From positions 912,501 through 976,500 of the forward strand of contig JAQPZY010001164.1 of the NCBI GenBank assembly GCA_029931535.1: a stretch of 64,000 nucleotides of DNA, given 5' to 3'. The notes under the pieces were generated by a model. That model had not been told where the DNA came from, ran no database searches, and worked only from the letters and a program-made list of their open reading frames with translations. The stretch comes from Margaritifera margaritifera (lineage: Eukaryota > Mollusca > Bivalvia > Unionida > Margaritiferidae). Position numbers and translations under genes: made by a program. Of the stretch, positions 12,119-23,963 are shown one piece after another; the first letter of the stretch is position 1; every line of letters begins with the position of its first letter.

Positions 12119-12467
12119 AATCTAAATTTGAGTATCGTAGATACTCACTTACAAGTCAAGTCCAACTGCAATCTAAATTTGAGTATCATAGATACTCACA
12201 AGTCAAGTCCAACTGCAATCTAAATTTGAGTATCGTAGATACTCACAAGTCAAGTCCAACTGCAATCTAAATTTGAGTATTGTAGATACTCACTTACAAG
12301 TCAAGTCCAACTGCAATCTAAATTTGAGTATCATAGATACTCACTTACAAGTCAAGTCCAACTGCAATCTAAATTTGAGTATCATAGATACTCACTTACA
12401 AGTCAAGTCCAACTGCAATCTAAATTTGAGTATCGTAGATACTCACTTACAAGTCAAGTCCAACTGC
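12119..12467. repeat. 51-bp tandem array made from a MITE terminus, 7 copies
   Basis: Seven units (five of 51 bp, two of 47 bp that lack TTAC) contain AATCTAAATTTGAGTATCGT and AGATACTCACTTACAAGTCA followed by AGTCCAACTGC. The second half is the left terminus of the double-hairpin element that begins in the last unit, so the array is an amplification of that terminus plus ~18 bases of flank. Each unit contains the small perfect hairpin GAGTATC-GTA-GATACTC (some with A for G in the loop). Confidence 0.92.
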
Positions 12468-12659
12468 AAACTGCACAGACCCAGATCCCAGATCTGCCAT
12501 TGCATTATGCACCCACAGATCTGGGTCTATGCAGTTTTGTTAGGAGTAATCGGTAGAACAAGCAAAATAGACCATGATTTGCTGGTGCATTATGTGGTGG
12601 CAGATGAGGGTCTCTGATGTTTGCAGTTGAACTCAACTGACATGGAAGTATATGTGATA
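12431..12659 (+). mobile_element. Double-hairpin MITE, copy 3 (order A-B)
   Basis: It shares its left terminus with the last unit of the 51-bp array, then carries hairpin A (about 12465-12537, with an 8-base internal duplication of CCCAGATC) and a degraded hairpin B (about 12557-12623). It ends near GTATATGTGATA. It belongs to the TTACAAGTCAAG terminal variant. Confidence 0.85.
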
Positions 12660-12949
12660 CTCTAATTTTTCATACACCAGCAATCCGTACAAATTAAAGT
12701 TAAAGAACTTTTTTCTTATTACAATTTTTCAATTTTATGTACCTGAAGAAAATTATAATTTTTTTTTAAACCTGTAATTATTGTACACATGAAAAACAAG
12801 TAATAAAAAGTGTGCCAAAAATTTAAAATAATACAGTAATTTGAAAACAGTTCACTGTACAAAATATGAAAGTAAATGGTGATGTAAATATACCCACCAC
12901 TACCACCACCTCTCAGGCATCCCACCCCTGCCCCATGATGAGTCTATAG

Positions 12950-14160
12950 TCAAAAAGAGCATAACTGTTCTGAAAATAGTGCAAGTAAAATGACTGATCA
13001 ACATACATATCCTTTGAAGATGGACCTAATATGTACAAACAGCTTAAGCAATCCATTGAAAACAGCAATTCATAAGATTGTCATACACTACATCCAGTTC
13101 CAAGTCAAAGAGTGCAATAACTCGAACAAAAAATCTGAGCACTGTGATTGACAATATGCACATCTTTAGATGATGACCATAATACGTACCAGATTTCACA
13201 GAAATCCATCAAAAACCGTGATTCACTAGATTCTGTCATGCACTCCATTCAGCTCCAAGACAAAAAGGGCAATAACTCTAACAAACATTGCAGCAGAACA
13301 GTAAATTGGCTTTAGTTTGGTTTTGTGGGTTTTAATGCCATTTCAGCACATGATAGGCTATAAATGGCGGCCAGTATATTTTGTGGAGGCAGAACCTGGG
13401 AAGAACCACCGACCCATGGGAAGCTACTGGCAAGCTTTCTTACATACCCACATTGGTCAAGACGAGACTCGAACTCTGGTGGACAGAGGTGAGATGTGTA
13501 AGAGATTTGTAAAGGCGATTGCCTTAGACCACTCAGCCACCTGGGGCCCCCAGTAAATTGCTAGTATGTGCATCTTTAAATGATGACTATAACATGTACA
13601 AAGTTTCATTGTGTTCCACTGAATCCTAAGACAAGTTGTATTCACAAGATTCTGTTATACACAATATCAGGCTTCAAACTGAAAAGTGCAATATCTCTAA
13701 CAAAAATTGCAGGAGCACAGTGATTTGTCTCTATGGGTATCATCAAATAATGATCCTAATACTTCTACGTTTTATGGTGATCCATTGAAATCTGTGAGAC
13801 TAGATGTGTTCACAAGATTTTGCCGTACACTACATCCAACTGCAAGTCACAAAGGGCAGTAACTCTAACAAATATCACTGGAGCAGTTAATTGTCAATAT
13901 ACTCATCTTTATACAATTACTTTAACATGTACAAAGTTTCACAGCGATTCATCAAAAACTCTGATAATAGTTGCATTCACAAGATATTTCTGTCCTACAC
14001 AGAATACAGTTGCATGACAAGAGGGCAATAACTCTAACAAAAATTGTGACAGGGCAGTAATTTGTCAACAGATGCAATGAGACATGTTGCATTTACAAGA
14101 TTCAATCAAACACTGTATTCATCTGCAAGTCAAAAATGGTTATAACTCTAACAAAAAGAG
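12950..14160. repeat. ~165-bp core repeats, family R165
   Basis: About six or seven degenerate units with the order: GCAATAACTCTAACAAA, ACAGTGATTTGTCAATATGC, CATCTTTAGATGATGACCAT, TGTACAAAGTTTCACAGC, AATCCATCAAAAAC and CACAAGATTCTGTCATACAC. The same unit recurs at 14.93-15.09, 29.0-29.6 and 30.7-31.0 kb. A family 2 SINE sits inside one unit. I see no coding content; units are too diverged for an open frame to persist. Confidence 0.8.
13309..13550 (-). mobile_element. tRNA-Leu-like SINE, family 2, with a target-site duplication
   Basis: The insertion is bounded by a perfect 10-bp direct repeat, CAGTAAATTG, at 13299-13308 and 13551-13560, which shows retroposition into the R165 repeat. On the minus strand the head reads AGGTGGCTGAGTGGTCTAAG (A box) and GAGTTCGAGTCTCG (B box), followed by AAAGCTTGCCAGTAGCTTCC and a 3' end near TGGCATTAAAACCCACAAAA. 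This is the best-preserved family 2 member here. Confidence 0.92.
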
Positions 14161-14935
14161 TCCCTCAAAGGGACTGATGCTCTACTGGCCAAAAATAATT
14201 TCCATGAATTCAAGAGAAGACCATTTCTTCTTTCCAACTGCTTATTTTTTAAACCATCTCTGATATCATATTCTTGATCTTTAACAAGATTTTCAAAATG
14301 GCAATTGCGGTGGCCATTTAGAATGGAAGATTGGCACTGTTTTCATTTAGGACCAACAAAACATCATTGAAAGTCTTTTGGTGAAAACCCAATGTCAATA
14401 TGATCATCCATCTAGAAGGAGTAGTGCTAACAAGATTTTCAAGATTGCTGACATGGCAACAATACTGGATATCAGATCAGCACCATTTTCATTTAGGACC
14501 AACTAAATGTCATAAGTAGTCTTCTGGTGAAAACCCCATGTCAAAATGACTTTCCATTCAGAGCAGCAACAACAAGATTTTCAAGATGGTTGCCATGATG
14601 GTCATTTTGGATGTCAGATCAGCATGATATTCATTTAGGACCAACTAGATATTACAAGAAGTCCTTTAGTGAAAATCCCATGTTGATATGACCATCGATC
14701 CAGGAGAAGAAGCAATAAGATTTTCAAGATGGCTACTGTGGCAGCCAAACTGGATGTTGGAGTGGCACCATTTTCATTTAGGACCAACTAGACCTTGGAA
14801 TGAATGTGTATAAAGTTTCATGGCAATCTTCCAAGCAGTGGAGTAGCGATAACAAACTTGTGCTAAATGATGGATGGACAATGGACAACAGGCCATTGCA
14901 TAAGCTCTTCTTGTCTAAGACAAGTAGTGCTAAAA
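14161..14935. repeat. Core-repeat element with ~125-bp units
   Basis: The block starts with a short hairpin, GTCCCTCAAAGGGAC (about 14160-14175), and contains four or five ~125-bp units with AACAAGATTTTCAAGATGGC, a GGCCAT..GGATGTCAGAT stretch, CATTTTCATTTAGGACCAAC and GTGAAAACCCCATGTCAA. It ends with TGATGGATGGACA (14868-14880). A single unit of the family recurs at about 50600-50700. No coding content. Confidence 0.75.
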
Positions 14936-16136
14936 ATTGCCCGAGCAAAGTGATTTGTCAGTAATGCACATTTTCAGGCGATGACCATAATATTTACCAA
15001 GTTTCATGGCAATCCATTAAAAACTGGGGGACTAGTTGCACTAAAAAGATTGTATATTGTACAGAATGATGGATGTACACAAGGATTCCTATATGGGGTA
15101 TAAAACAATTTTTTTATGAGTTGATGACACATGAAAAATTAGAAGGTACCAATGATTGTAGACAATACAACATCAACTGACATTCCTATGAGCATAGGAA
15201 CAAAGAGGTAACTCTGAAGCTCCCACTGATAAGTGTTTTTTTTCTTTTTGTAACGAGATGGGGGTGAGGTGGGATGGTGTACTTTTCAGACATAAAATAA
15301 TATGGTTGTGGTGGTGGGGTAAGCTGGCAAAATAAGTCATGTAATTTGCATCAGCCAGCTCAAGAAAACTCTGGAAGCTACCAAAGATCATTATCTCCCC
15401 CATGGGTTACTGTTGATTTTCACCCCCTGTAGCCCTGTACTAATTTAATGCACTGCTACATCAGCTGATTGACAGTTGTTAGTGACTAGAAAAGCACCTG
15501 CAAACCAGGCCTGTCAGAGTCACTGAAAAGCTTGGAAAACAATTCTGTTGGAAGATACTCATTATTTCTCTCCATTAGAAAGGTCATGGGGAAACATAAA
15601 CTGACCAATGCTTGTAAACTTACGGGCAGGGTTTATTCTGGGCTGCACCTTTGCACCAATGACCATTATTTTTCATCTTTGGTGCAAAAAACTTCTCTCC
15701 ATGGTGCCCATAAGGTGCATAAAAAGACCCAAGATAATAAAGATAAAAGATCATTATGGCTAATTTTAGAATAAATTGAGCATATCCCAAGCTTACTGAA
15801 TATAGTATGCTCATTGTCCAAGAAGCATAAGATGATCAATTTCATTCACTGACAGAAATATCTTTCTGATTTGTATTAGCTTGGGCACCAATGGAGAGCA
15901 AACGATCCAAGATCATTGATAGAACATGTAAAGATGAAAAGATTAAATCTTCAGTGAAAACACTGCTGCATTTATTTCTGAAGCAGTGACCTGACAGAGA
16001 CAAATCTAGACTCAAATGTATTAAATAAATTCTAGAGGAGAATGGTTACTTGTGCATGAGGAATTCAATACCATCAATACCAGGCTAGCCATAGGAGAGG
16101 CTGATAATAATCACAGGTGCTCGGGTCTTGGATTTA
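14936..16136. other. One R165 unit, then no gene seen
   Basis: About 14936-15090 holds one more R165-type unit ending in GATGGATGTACACAAGG. The remainder is AT-rich, without recognised features. Confidence 0.5.
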
Positions 16137-16418
16137 TTTCTGCAATAAATATTCACTTTTCCAGCATTATATACTTTGAATATGTTGTTGTGGAGTCAGA
16201 CTGTAGCACGGTTTGCTACAATTTCCTTGTCAATTAAAATAACTGTGACTTGAATTATATACTTTGAATCATTCGTTCTTGAGTCAGACTTTAGCATAGT
16301 TTGCTACAATTTCCTTGTGAACTAAATAACAGTGACCTGAACAGTTTTTGTAGTCTGACTCCACAACGACTGATTCAAAGATTATCATGCTGGAAAAGTG
16401 AATATTTATTGCAGAAAA
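16137..16418. mobile_element. 282-bp foldback element with ~65-bp terminal inverted repeats
   Basis: The left arm 16137-16201 (TTTCTGCAATAAATATTCAC, CTTTTCCAGCAT, GGAGTCAGACT) pairs with the right arm 16351-16418 (AGTCTGACTCC, ATGCTGGAAAAG, GTGAATATTTATTGCAGAAA). Between them an ~85-bp segment with TTGCTACAATTTCCTTGT is present as two direct copies. Non-coding; MITE-like organisation. Confidence 0.88.
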
Positions 16419-17483
16419 TAAGGAATGCATGTGTTTGAATTTCATGAATGAACAAGATACAGGTAATGGTATTTGCGACCCCCGTTTTTCTAAATTACCC
16501 CATTGGGCAAAATTTTTTCATTTCTGGTACTTCAGCAGAGACAGAAAAGTCAACTTACATGTATCATCAGTATTAAATTGCATCTAATTACAATGAAGCA
16601 AAATTATCTTTATCTTTTTGTCTGAAACCAAGTTTCATGATATTTCTGCAAAACCAGTGAAGGAGCTTCATGAAACTTAACAAAAAGATAAGCATCAGTT
16701 TTAAACACCACACCATCTAAATGGATGCATGCACACATCAGCATTATATGTATATACATACAAATGCATGTGCATACAACTCCTTAAAACTATATACCCC
16801 TGGCTGCATTTCATGCACTGTGTGATACAGGCATAAAATGCCTTCCACGGAATACCTAAGGAATGAGTCAAGACTTTGGGGGTCCCAACATTCTACTGCA
16901 AGCTGCAAATGTCATTCCTGCAAGTATGTTAAAATTGTGTCTAAACATCAGATCAAGTATCCAGGTGCTAAAAAACATCAAACAAATGTGGAATGTTGGA
17001 CGAGTTCCAAAGACCATTTTGTTTCATGCTTCTGCACAACAAATAAAATCCCTCAGTTTTTCTTCTTCTACAGTAAGATTATATTCAATTATACAGAGAT
17101 GCCACTTCTTTGGACTTTCCTACCATACAGACCAATGCTGTGTCCCTTAAATACAATATTGTTTTAGTATCAATTAGCAGTTAACTGGACAACCAATATG
17201 CCAGACAAATGGGGTGAGGTGGCCGGGGAGAGGGGTTTAGCCAGGCAATTGTCTGCTGTGGGCACTGTAACACCATATGTGGGTTTGGAATGTGGTAGGT
17301 GCTCCAACTTAAACTTTAAAACATGGTATTTTGATTATTCTACATTATGCACATGTACTTGTGTGTATACTAATATCTATGCCACTGAAATCTGTATTGA
17401 TCTTTGGATGGGTCTGGATAATTAAATTAAAATAAAAATTATACTTAAGTTCTATAATTATGCCTTTTATGTGGAAACAAGAT
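16419..17483. other. No gene seen
   Basis: Overlapping open frames at 16838-17167 and 16863-17150 lack recognisable motifs and splice context. I regard them as chance. Confidence 0.5.
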
Positions 17484-17621
17484 TAGAGATGATAACAATA
17501 TTGCATATACTATATATTTGGTATGAGTTTAGAGATGATAACAATATTGCATATACTATATATTTGTTATGAGTTTAGAGATGACAACAATATTGCATAT
17601 AGTATATACCTGGTATGAGTT
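17484..17621. repeat. 46-bp tandem array, 3 copies
   Basis: Unit: TAGAGATGATAACAATATTG followed by CATATACTATATATTTGGTATGAGTT. The third unit has AGTATATACC in place of ACTATATATT. Confidence 0.95.
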
Positions 17622-17905
17622 TCAGTATGTATAAGCCCAAGGATATACACTATAAAGCTTTTAAAAGTGGGAGATGGGCCAGTTATTATCATGAGAAAAG
17701 ACTTCTTAAAAACAAGAATATGATTTTGCCAAAATTCTGTAAGAAGTACAGGAGCAGAAGATTGACAGATGACTGAGAGATGCCACAGATGACTGACAGA
17801 TGCCACCCTTGGCCAACAGGTCTGTTGGAATGCAAATTTGTAGCAGTGAGAATCAAGTAGTGATACATGTACATCTTGAATTCCAAATGTTTTTTTGCTG
17901 CTGAC

Positions 17906-19641
17906 ATGTATGTATGTATGTATGTATGTATGTATGTATGTATGTATGTATGTATGTATGTATGTATGTATGTATGTATGTATGTATGTATGTATGTATG
18001 TATGTATGTATGTATGTATGTATGTATGTATGTATGTATGTATGTATGTATGTATGTATGTATGTATGTATGTATGTATGTATGTATGTATGTATGTATG
18101 TATGTATGTATGTATGTATGTATGTATGTATGTATGTATGTATGTATGTATGTATGTATGTATGTATGTATGTATGTATGTATGTATGTATGTATGTATG
18201 TATGTATGTATGTATGTATGTATGTATGTATGTATGTATGTATGTATGTATGTATGTATGTATGTATGTATGTATGTATGTATGTATGTATGTATGTATG
18301 TATGTATGTATGTATGTATGTATGTATGTATGTATGTATGTATGTATGTATGTATGTATGTATGTATGTATGTATGTATGTATGTATGTATGTATGTATG
18401 TATGTATGTATGTATGTATGTATGTATGTATGTATGTATGTATGTATGTATGTATGTATGTATGTATGTATGTATGTATGTATGTATGTATGTATGTATG
18501 TATGTATGTATGTATGTATGTATGTATGTATGTATGTATGTATGTATGTATGTATGTATGTATGTATGTATGTATGTATGTATGTATGTATGTATGTATG
18601 TATGTATGTATGTATGTATGTATGTATGTATGTATGTATGTATGTATGTATGTATGTATGTATGTATGTATGTATGTATGTATGTATGTATGTATGTATG
18701 TATGTATGTATGTATGTATGTATGTATGTATGTATGTATGTATGTATGTATGTATGTATGTATGTATGTATGTATGTATGTATGTATGTATGTATGTATG
18801 TATGTATGTATGTATGTATGTATGTATGTATGTATGTATGTATGTATGTATGTATGTATGTATGTATGTATGTATGTATGTATGTATGTATGTATGTATG
18901 TATGTATGTATGTATGTATGTATGTATGTATGTATGTATGTATGTATGTATGTATGTATGTATGTATGTATGTATGTATGTATGTATGTATGTATGTATG
19001 TATGTATGTATGTATGTATGTATGTATGTATGTATGTATGTATGTATGTATGTATGTATGTATGTATGTATGTATGTATGTATGTATGTATGTATGTATG
19101 TATGTATGTATGTATGTATGTATGTATGTATGTATGTATGTATGTATGTATGTATGTATGTATGTATGTATGTATGTATGTATGTATGTATGTATGTATG
19201 TATGTATGTATGTATGTATGTATGTATGTATGTATGTATGTATGTATGTATGTATGTATGTATGTATGTATGTATGTATGTATGTATGTATGTATGTATG
19301 TATGTATGTATGTATGTATGTATGTATGTATGTATGTATGTATGTATGTATGTATGTATGTATGTATGTATGTATGTATGTATGTATGTATGTATGTATG
19401 TATGTATGTATGTATGTATGTATGTATGTATGTATGTATGTATGTATGTATGTATGTATGTATGTATGTATGTATGTATGTATGTATGTATGTATGTATG
19501 TATGTATGTATGTATGTATGTATGTATGTATGTATGTATGTATGTATGTATGTATGTATGTATGTATGTATGTATGTATGTATGTATGTATGTATGTATG
19601 TATGTATGTATGTATGTATGTATGTATGTATGTATGTATGT
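17906..19641. repeat. (ATGT)434 microsatellite
   Basis: 1,736 bases of uninterrupted ATGT tetranucleotide: 434 exact units with no visible substitution. Flanks are unique on both sides (ending ..GCTGCTGAC, resuming TTCAAGACC). The repeat contains no stop in any plus frame and none in at least one minus frame, which produces spurious 600-690-codon frames of Met-Tyr-Val-Cys or Ile-His-Thr-Tyr. These are not genes. Length in the genome may differ from this assembly. Confidence 0.98.
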
Positions 19642-19764
19642 TCAAGACCTTCTCAGTTGGATCATCATGGGACCCAGGGCAAAAAGGTTGCCACTATTAG
19701 TTGCCTTGAGACATGCAGGACAAATCAGGCTTAATTTACAGCACCAGGACCAAAGGGAGAAAAA

Positions 19765-20410
19765 GATTCATTAAAATATCTTCAGTGGTTCAAAAGGTAT
19801 ACTCAAGACAATGATACAAGTCACAAAATTAAATTTTCCCTTGTCATTAAAATATCTTCAGTGGTTCAAAAGGTATACAAGGCAATGACACAAGTCACAA
19901 AATTAAATTTTCCCTTGCCATGACCTTGACCTTCAGAAAGGGGCATAGTTATGGTACAACTGTCACACCATCTAGTCATGATATTTAGTTGAGGAAAAGT
20001 TTAATTAAAATATCTTCAGTGGTTCAAAATGTATACTCTAGACAAGGATACAAGTCACAGAAGTACATTTTCCCTTGCCTTGACCTTTCCCTAGAGGTAG
20101 TGGGCATCCAGGCTATGGCACATGACACACTGTCTGTACATGATATATAACTGACTAAATTATCAATAAAATATATTCAGCAGTGCAAAAAGTTATACTC
20201 TGCACAAGGATAATTAATAAAAAATTCAAATTTTCTTGCAATGACCTTGACCTTAAAGTGGGGGGGGGGCAGTGGCTAATTTTTTGTGACACCCTCTAGT
20301 CATGATAAATACTTCTGCAAAGTTTCATGAAAATCTCTCCAACCATTACAAAGTTACAAGCCAGACAGTCAAATATTAATGGATGGATGGACAATACCAT
20401 AACATAATAT
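19765..20410. repeat. Core-repeat element, ~155-165-bp units
   Basis: Units begin ATTAAAATATCTTCAGTGGT at about 19770, 19846, 20005 and (diverged) 20168. Each continues with TACAAGTCACA, TTTTCCCTTGCCATGACCTT and a GACACA..CTAGTCATGATA stretch. The first two are only 76 bases apart, a partial-unit duplication. The end has AGTTTCATGAAAATCTCTCC followed by ATGGATGGATGGACAA, the common terminus of these elements. No coding content. Confidence 0.8.
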
Positions 20411-21165
20411 GCCTGACTTAAAATGAGCAGATACAAATTAAAGGTAAAAAGACTCTTTAAACAAACTGCATGCCTGTGCTTTTAGAAACCCAGGCAGGTG
20501 TACAAATTATAAATGATGATTAAAGTAAGTGGGTTTTTTTTACTGCTTTGAGCTTATTAATAATGATGGTCAACATACCCTGAGCCAGTAGTAATCCATA
20601 TCTGTATATATATTATCCATTAGAATGATAATCACTATCTCTTTACCATTCTTAGAATCCTTCAATTCTGTTCTTTACCAAATGTCATTGCTGCATTTAC
20701 ACTCAATGGCTGATAGTGGATTGGGAGAATATGTATGAGGGTCTTTATGGGAAACCCATTCCCTTTCAGACAGCATGATTTATATTTAATACATTTGGAG
20801 GGAAAACATTCCTGCTTTAATAATTTAATACACCTGAGGGAAAATATCATATCAAAAATCAATTACCACCAGAAATGAGTATGCTGTAGCATTTTATTAA
20901 TTTGGTTGATCTGTGAAAGTGAATACAAGTCAGTAATTATGAATGATAGAAATATTGCAAACTTCATGTAAATGTATCAGGGGCTGGTGGTAGGTGTATT
21001 TGGTTTACAAGTGATATCAAATCAGTTCATGTATTATGCACATCCAATAACAAACAATTTTACCAACAATGCACGAGCTGATAAGGGTGACACTTTTTTG
21101 TGCAACTATAATTTCAAGCAAATAGTATTGACACTTGCTGTACAGCACATTATGCAATGATAGAT
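20411..21165. other. No gene seen
   Basis: AT-rich. No recognisable coding fragment or repeat. Confidence 0.5.
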
Positions 21166-21171
21166 CCAGGT

Positions 21172-21450
21172 CAGGCCTGGAGAACATAAACTCCGAGATT
21201 GAGTTTCCACTATTAGCCAATAACAAACGACCTTCCAAAAGTAACATCATTTGTGATTGGTGGAAATAAAATCTTAAGTGCAAACTCAAGCACACAAGTT
21301 TTGTATTTGTTTTCCAGGCCTCGGGCTGGATATCATCAAACAATAAGTTCGAGTCTGGGACTGAGTTTTTATTCTGAGCCAATCAAATGTGACATTACAA
21401 AAGTAAAGTCATTTGTGATTTGGCTGACACAAAATCTCAAGGCAAAAGTT
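21172..21450. repeat. Diverged ~145-bp direct duplication
   Basis: Two adjacent copies (about 21172-21300 and 21317-21450) share CCAGGCCT, GAGTTT..TATT..GCCAAT, TAACATCATTTGTGATT / TAAAGTCATTTGTGATT and AAAATCT(T/C)AAG. Old duplication, non-coding. Confidence 0.65.
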
Positions 21451-21490
21451 GTACGAGTTTCACGCCAGATCTACATTGTTTGCAGCTGAA

Positions 21491-22084
21491 TGCACATTTG
21501 ACAGTGCTCCCATTTTATAATGCTGTTCACGGGAGCCATAAATGTGACCCATGGGTGAAATGATACACCTCTGGCGCAAATCAATACAATTCACGATACA
21601 CAGCCTACCATATGATACATTATTGATACACATATCAACTTGATGGTCTTTTCATCTTTATTAGGTCTGCCAGTGGTAGGGTGGTGCCATTTTATATGTG
21701 TTGACATTCTGGTTGTTTTTCCAGTATGCAGATTACAAACTGACAGAAACTTATCATCTGTTCCTATACCATTTTTATCCTTGACAAGAAAAAAAAAAAT
21801 GTTTTTAAAAAAACAAAAACCACTTCCAAACAGACACCTGTTAGGCCTTTACAGACTGCTCCATTTGATCAGATGTAGGACTCCTCTTGGTCACCATGCC
21901 CTTTATTTTGCACTGTATGAATGCTATAAAAACACCTTATTACCAATTTCATGTCTTCACTTAAATTTGGAAAGCATTATGGTGTTATCTTCAAAACAGA
22001 AGAAATAGTGCAATTTCCTTGTGCAAGGAAAATATTATCGAGAACAAGTCCAAGTGTAGGAGTGGAGATGACTAACAACCAAAT
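21491..22084. other. No gene seen; left flank of the large foldback
   Basis: Contains a run of GATACA-type motifs at about 21556-21630. The region right of the foldback (22985-23055) is rich in ATCGATA motifs. The two flanks might be decayed outer ends of one element, but I could not align them. Confidence 0.35.
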
Positions 22085-22905
22085 CCTTCACATTGAACTT
22101 CATACAGATGCAAAACAACTGCTGCAGCCAGTCAGTCATTTCTGTCATTAAAAAAAGAAATTATTGACAACATCCACTCTCCTTCTACAAATGAACAACT
22201 TGAAGGTGACTGTAAGTTGTGCGGTTTCGAATCTGCCCCTTGCCGATTCTGTGGTAATTTTTTTCTAATCGCACTGGCACGTTCAGTTGTTGATTACATA
22301 TATCAGCATAAAAGGAGACATTCCAAACTTGTTCCCCTTGTACAATTTAAGTACTTTACAAATCATTTAATAACCACTCCTGCGCAAAGTTTCTCTGTTG
22401 CTTTGTGTCTATTTGGATTGAGTTTGGATGTCAATACTTCCGGTGTGTCATGCAGTGAACAAGATACAGTTAGTTCTGCTTGGTGGTTATTGTTTTACAC
22501 TGGACTTGAACAAACAATAACCACCAATCAGAACTGAATGTAACATATTTCACTACGTGATACACCCGAAGTGTAGCTTTCAAATTTGATCCAAGTAGAC
22601 AAGATGCAAAGCAACAAAAAAATGTTGCATAAAAGTGGTTATTAAATGATCAATAAAGTACTTAAATCAGACTTAGAGAACAAATCTGGAATGTCTTCTT
22701 TACGTTTATATATGTTATCTGTGGCTGGACATGCTGTCAGGATAAAATAATTAGCATGGAATCGGTGAATTGGGGGGGGGGACAGATTTAAAACCATGTG
22801 TGTTAATTTGTAGAAGGAGAGTGGGTGTTGACAATAGTTTTTCTTTTTTGCGGACAGAAATGAGTGCATATGCCTACTACAGTTGTCTCAAATGAATTTT
22901 CAATT
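22085..22905. mobile_element. Large imperfect palindrome (foldback) with ~400-bp arms
   Basis: The left arm 22085-22495 matches the reverse complement of 22512-22905, centred at about 22504 with a 16-base loop. Inner arms are perfect: TGGTGGTTATTGTTT (22481-22495) against AAACAATAACCACCA (22512-22526). Further out, paired segments include ATTTAAGTACTTTA..ATCATTTAATAACCAC, GACATTCCA..CTTGTTC and CACTCTCCTTCTACAAAT. Arms differ by many substitutions and small indels. No recognisable transposase; the short frames inside are broken. Confidence 0.88.
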
Positions 22906-23746
22906 TAAAGAATAAAAAGGCAAATATGATTAATAATTATTCACGACTGCTAAAGATTAAAGTAACTTATATACAGCAAGTATCATTTTATATCGATCCT
23001 TTGCCTCTTGTATCGATATGGGTATCGATATGGAAAGAGTATCGATACATCGATATATCGATTAATTGTTTCAGTTATAAGTGAGGGTGTCTAATATTGA
23101 GGGATGTTCCAACAAGGCTGTGTTATAACTTTCCATATAAGCACAATACTAGGTTAATGATGTAAAATCACATTATAATTGGTTCTCATTAACCAAGAAC
23201 TAAAATGAAGTAAAATTAATTAAATATCAGTGATATTAAAAATTTTTTAACAATTTTAATGGGATCCAAAATTATATCCATTATATCCAATAGGGGCAGC
23301 AGTATATTGAGGGGCTTGATAGTGAAGGACTAGTCAGGGCTCAAAAATTTCAGTTGTCCACTCGTATTTACAAGTGATGATTGACGAAGGGAAGTTTCTT
23401 TTCAAGATGCTAATCCAGTTAGAAAAGTGGCATCTGAAGCAGATTCAGTATAATGTACAGTGTAGGATAAGTAAAATGTATGCAGGACAAGTAAAAGTTC
23501 CAAGGCATGACAAGCAGACAACTGATACTTTTTTTTAGCCCTGCCACTGTATACAGAAACATTTGATACTGGATGAATCTGGCTGGATTATGGTCATACA
23601 ACACGGATCTTAATAACAGACTCTATTATACAGAGCTGTTTTGCATTTATGTATCTTTATATTGTCAGTCACTGTGGTATGCTTTATTGCAGAGGGGAAA
23701 CTTAGTGCAATAGTTGAAGTTAAGGCCAAAATGGAAAATCATATCT
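22906..23746. other. No gene seen
   Basis: The first 150 bases include a TATCGAT-rich stretch (about 22985-23055). The remainder is AT-rich and featureless. Confidence 0.5.
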
Positions 23747-23963
23747 ATCGTATATACTAGTGTATAAACCAGGTCCAAATGCAAACATAGACCCTGATCT
23801 GCCATCACATAATGTGCTGGCAGATCTAGGCATATGTTGTTTGTTCTATTGATTAGTCCTTACAAACTGCATAGACCCAGATCTGCCAGCACATTATGCG
23901 ATAGCAGATCTGGGTCTATGCAGTTTGCAGTTGGTATTGGCTTATGTGCGAGTATATATGGTA
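23747..23963 (-). mobile_element. Double-hairpin MITE, copy 4 (order B-A)
   Basis: Termini TCGTATATACTAGTGTATAA and GTGCGAGTATATATGGTA. Hairpin B lacks part of its outer stem and has mismatches. Hairpin A (about 23874-23938) keeps long, perfectly paired arms around a CAGCACATTATGCGATAG-type loop. Confidence 0.9.

Noticed and set aside
12273..12617. 114-codon repetitive frame
   Set aside because: 51-bp (17-codon) units of the amplified MITE terminus plus hairpin sequence; not a protein.
17567..19774. Frames of 600-690 codons on both strands
   Set aside because: They are the (ATGT)n repeat read through, which has no stop codon in any plus frame (Met-Tyr-Val-Cys) and reads Ile-His-Thr-Tyr on the minus strand. 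No non-repeat domain is attached.
21556..23055. A single hAT-like element spanning the palindrome with TATCGATA-rich ends
   Set aside because: The flanks look alike in composition only. I could not align them as inverted repeats and saw no transposase motif.
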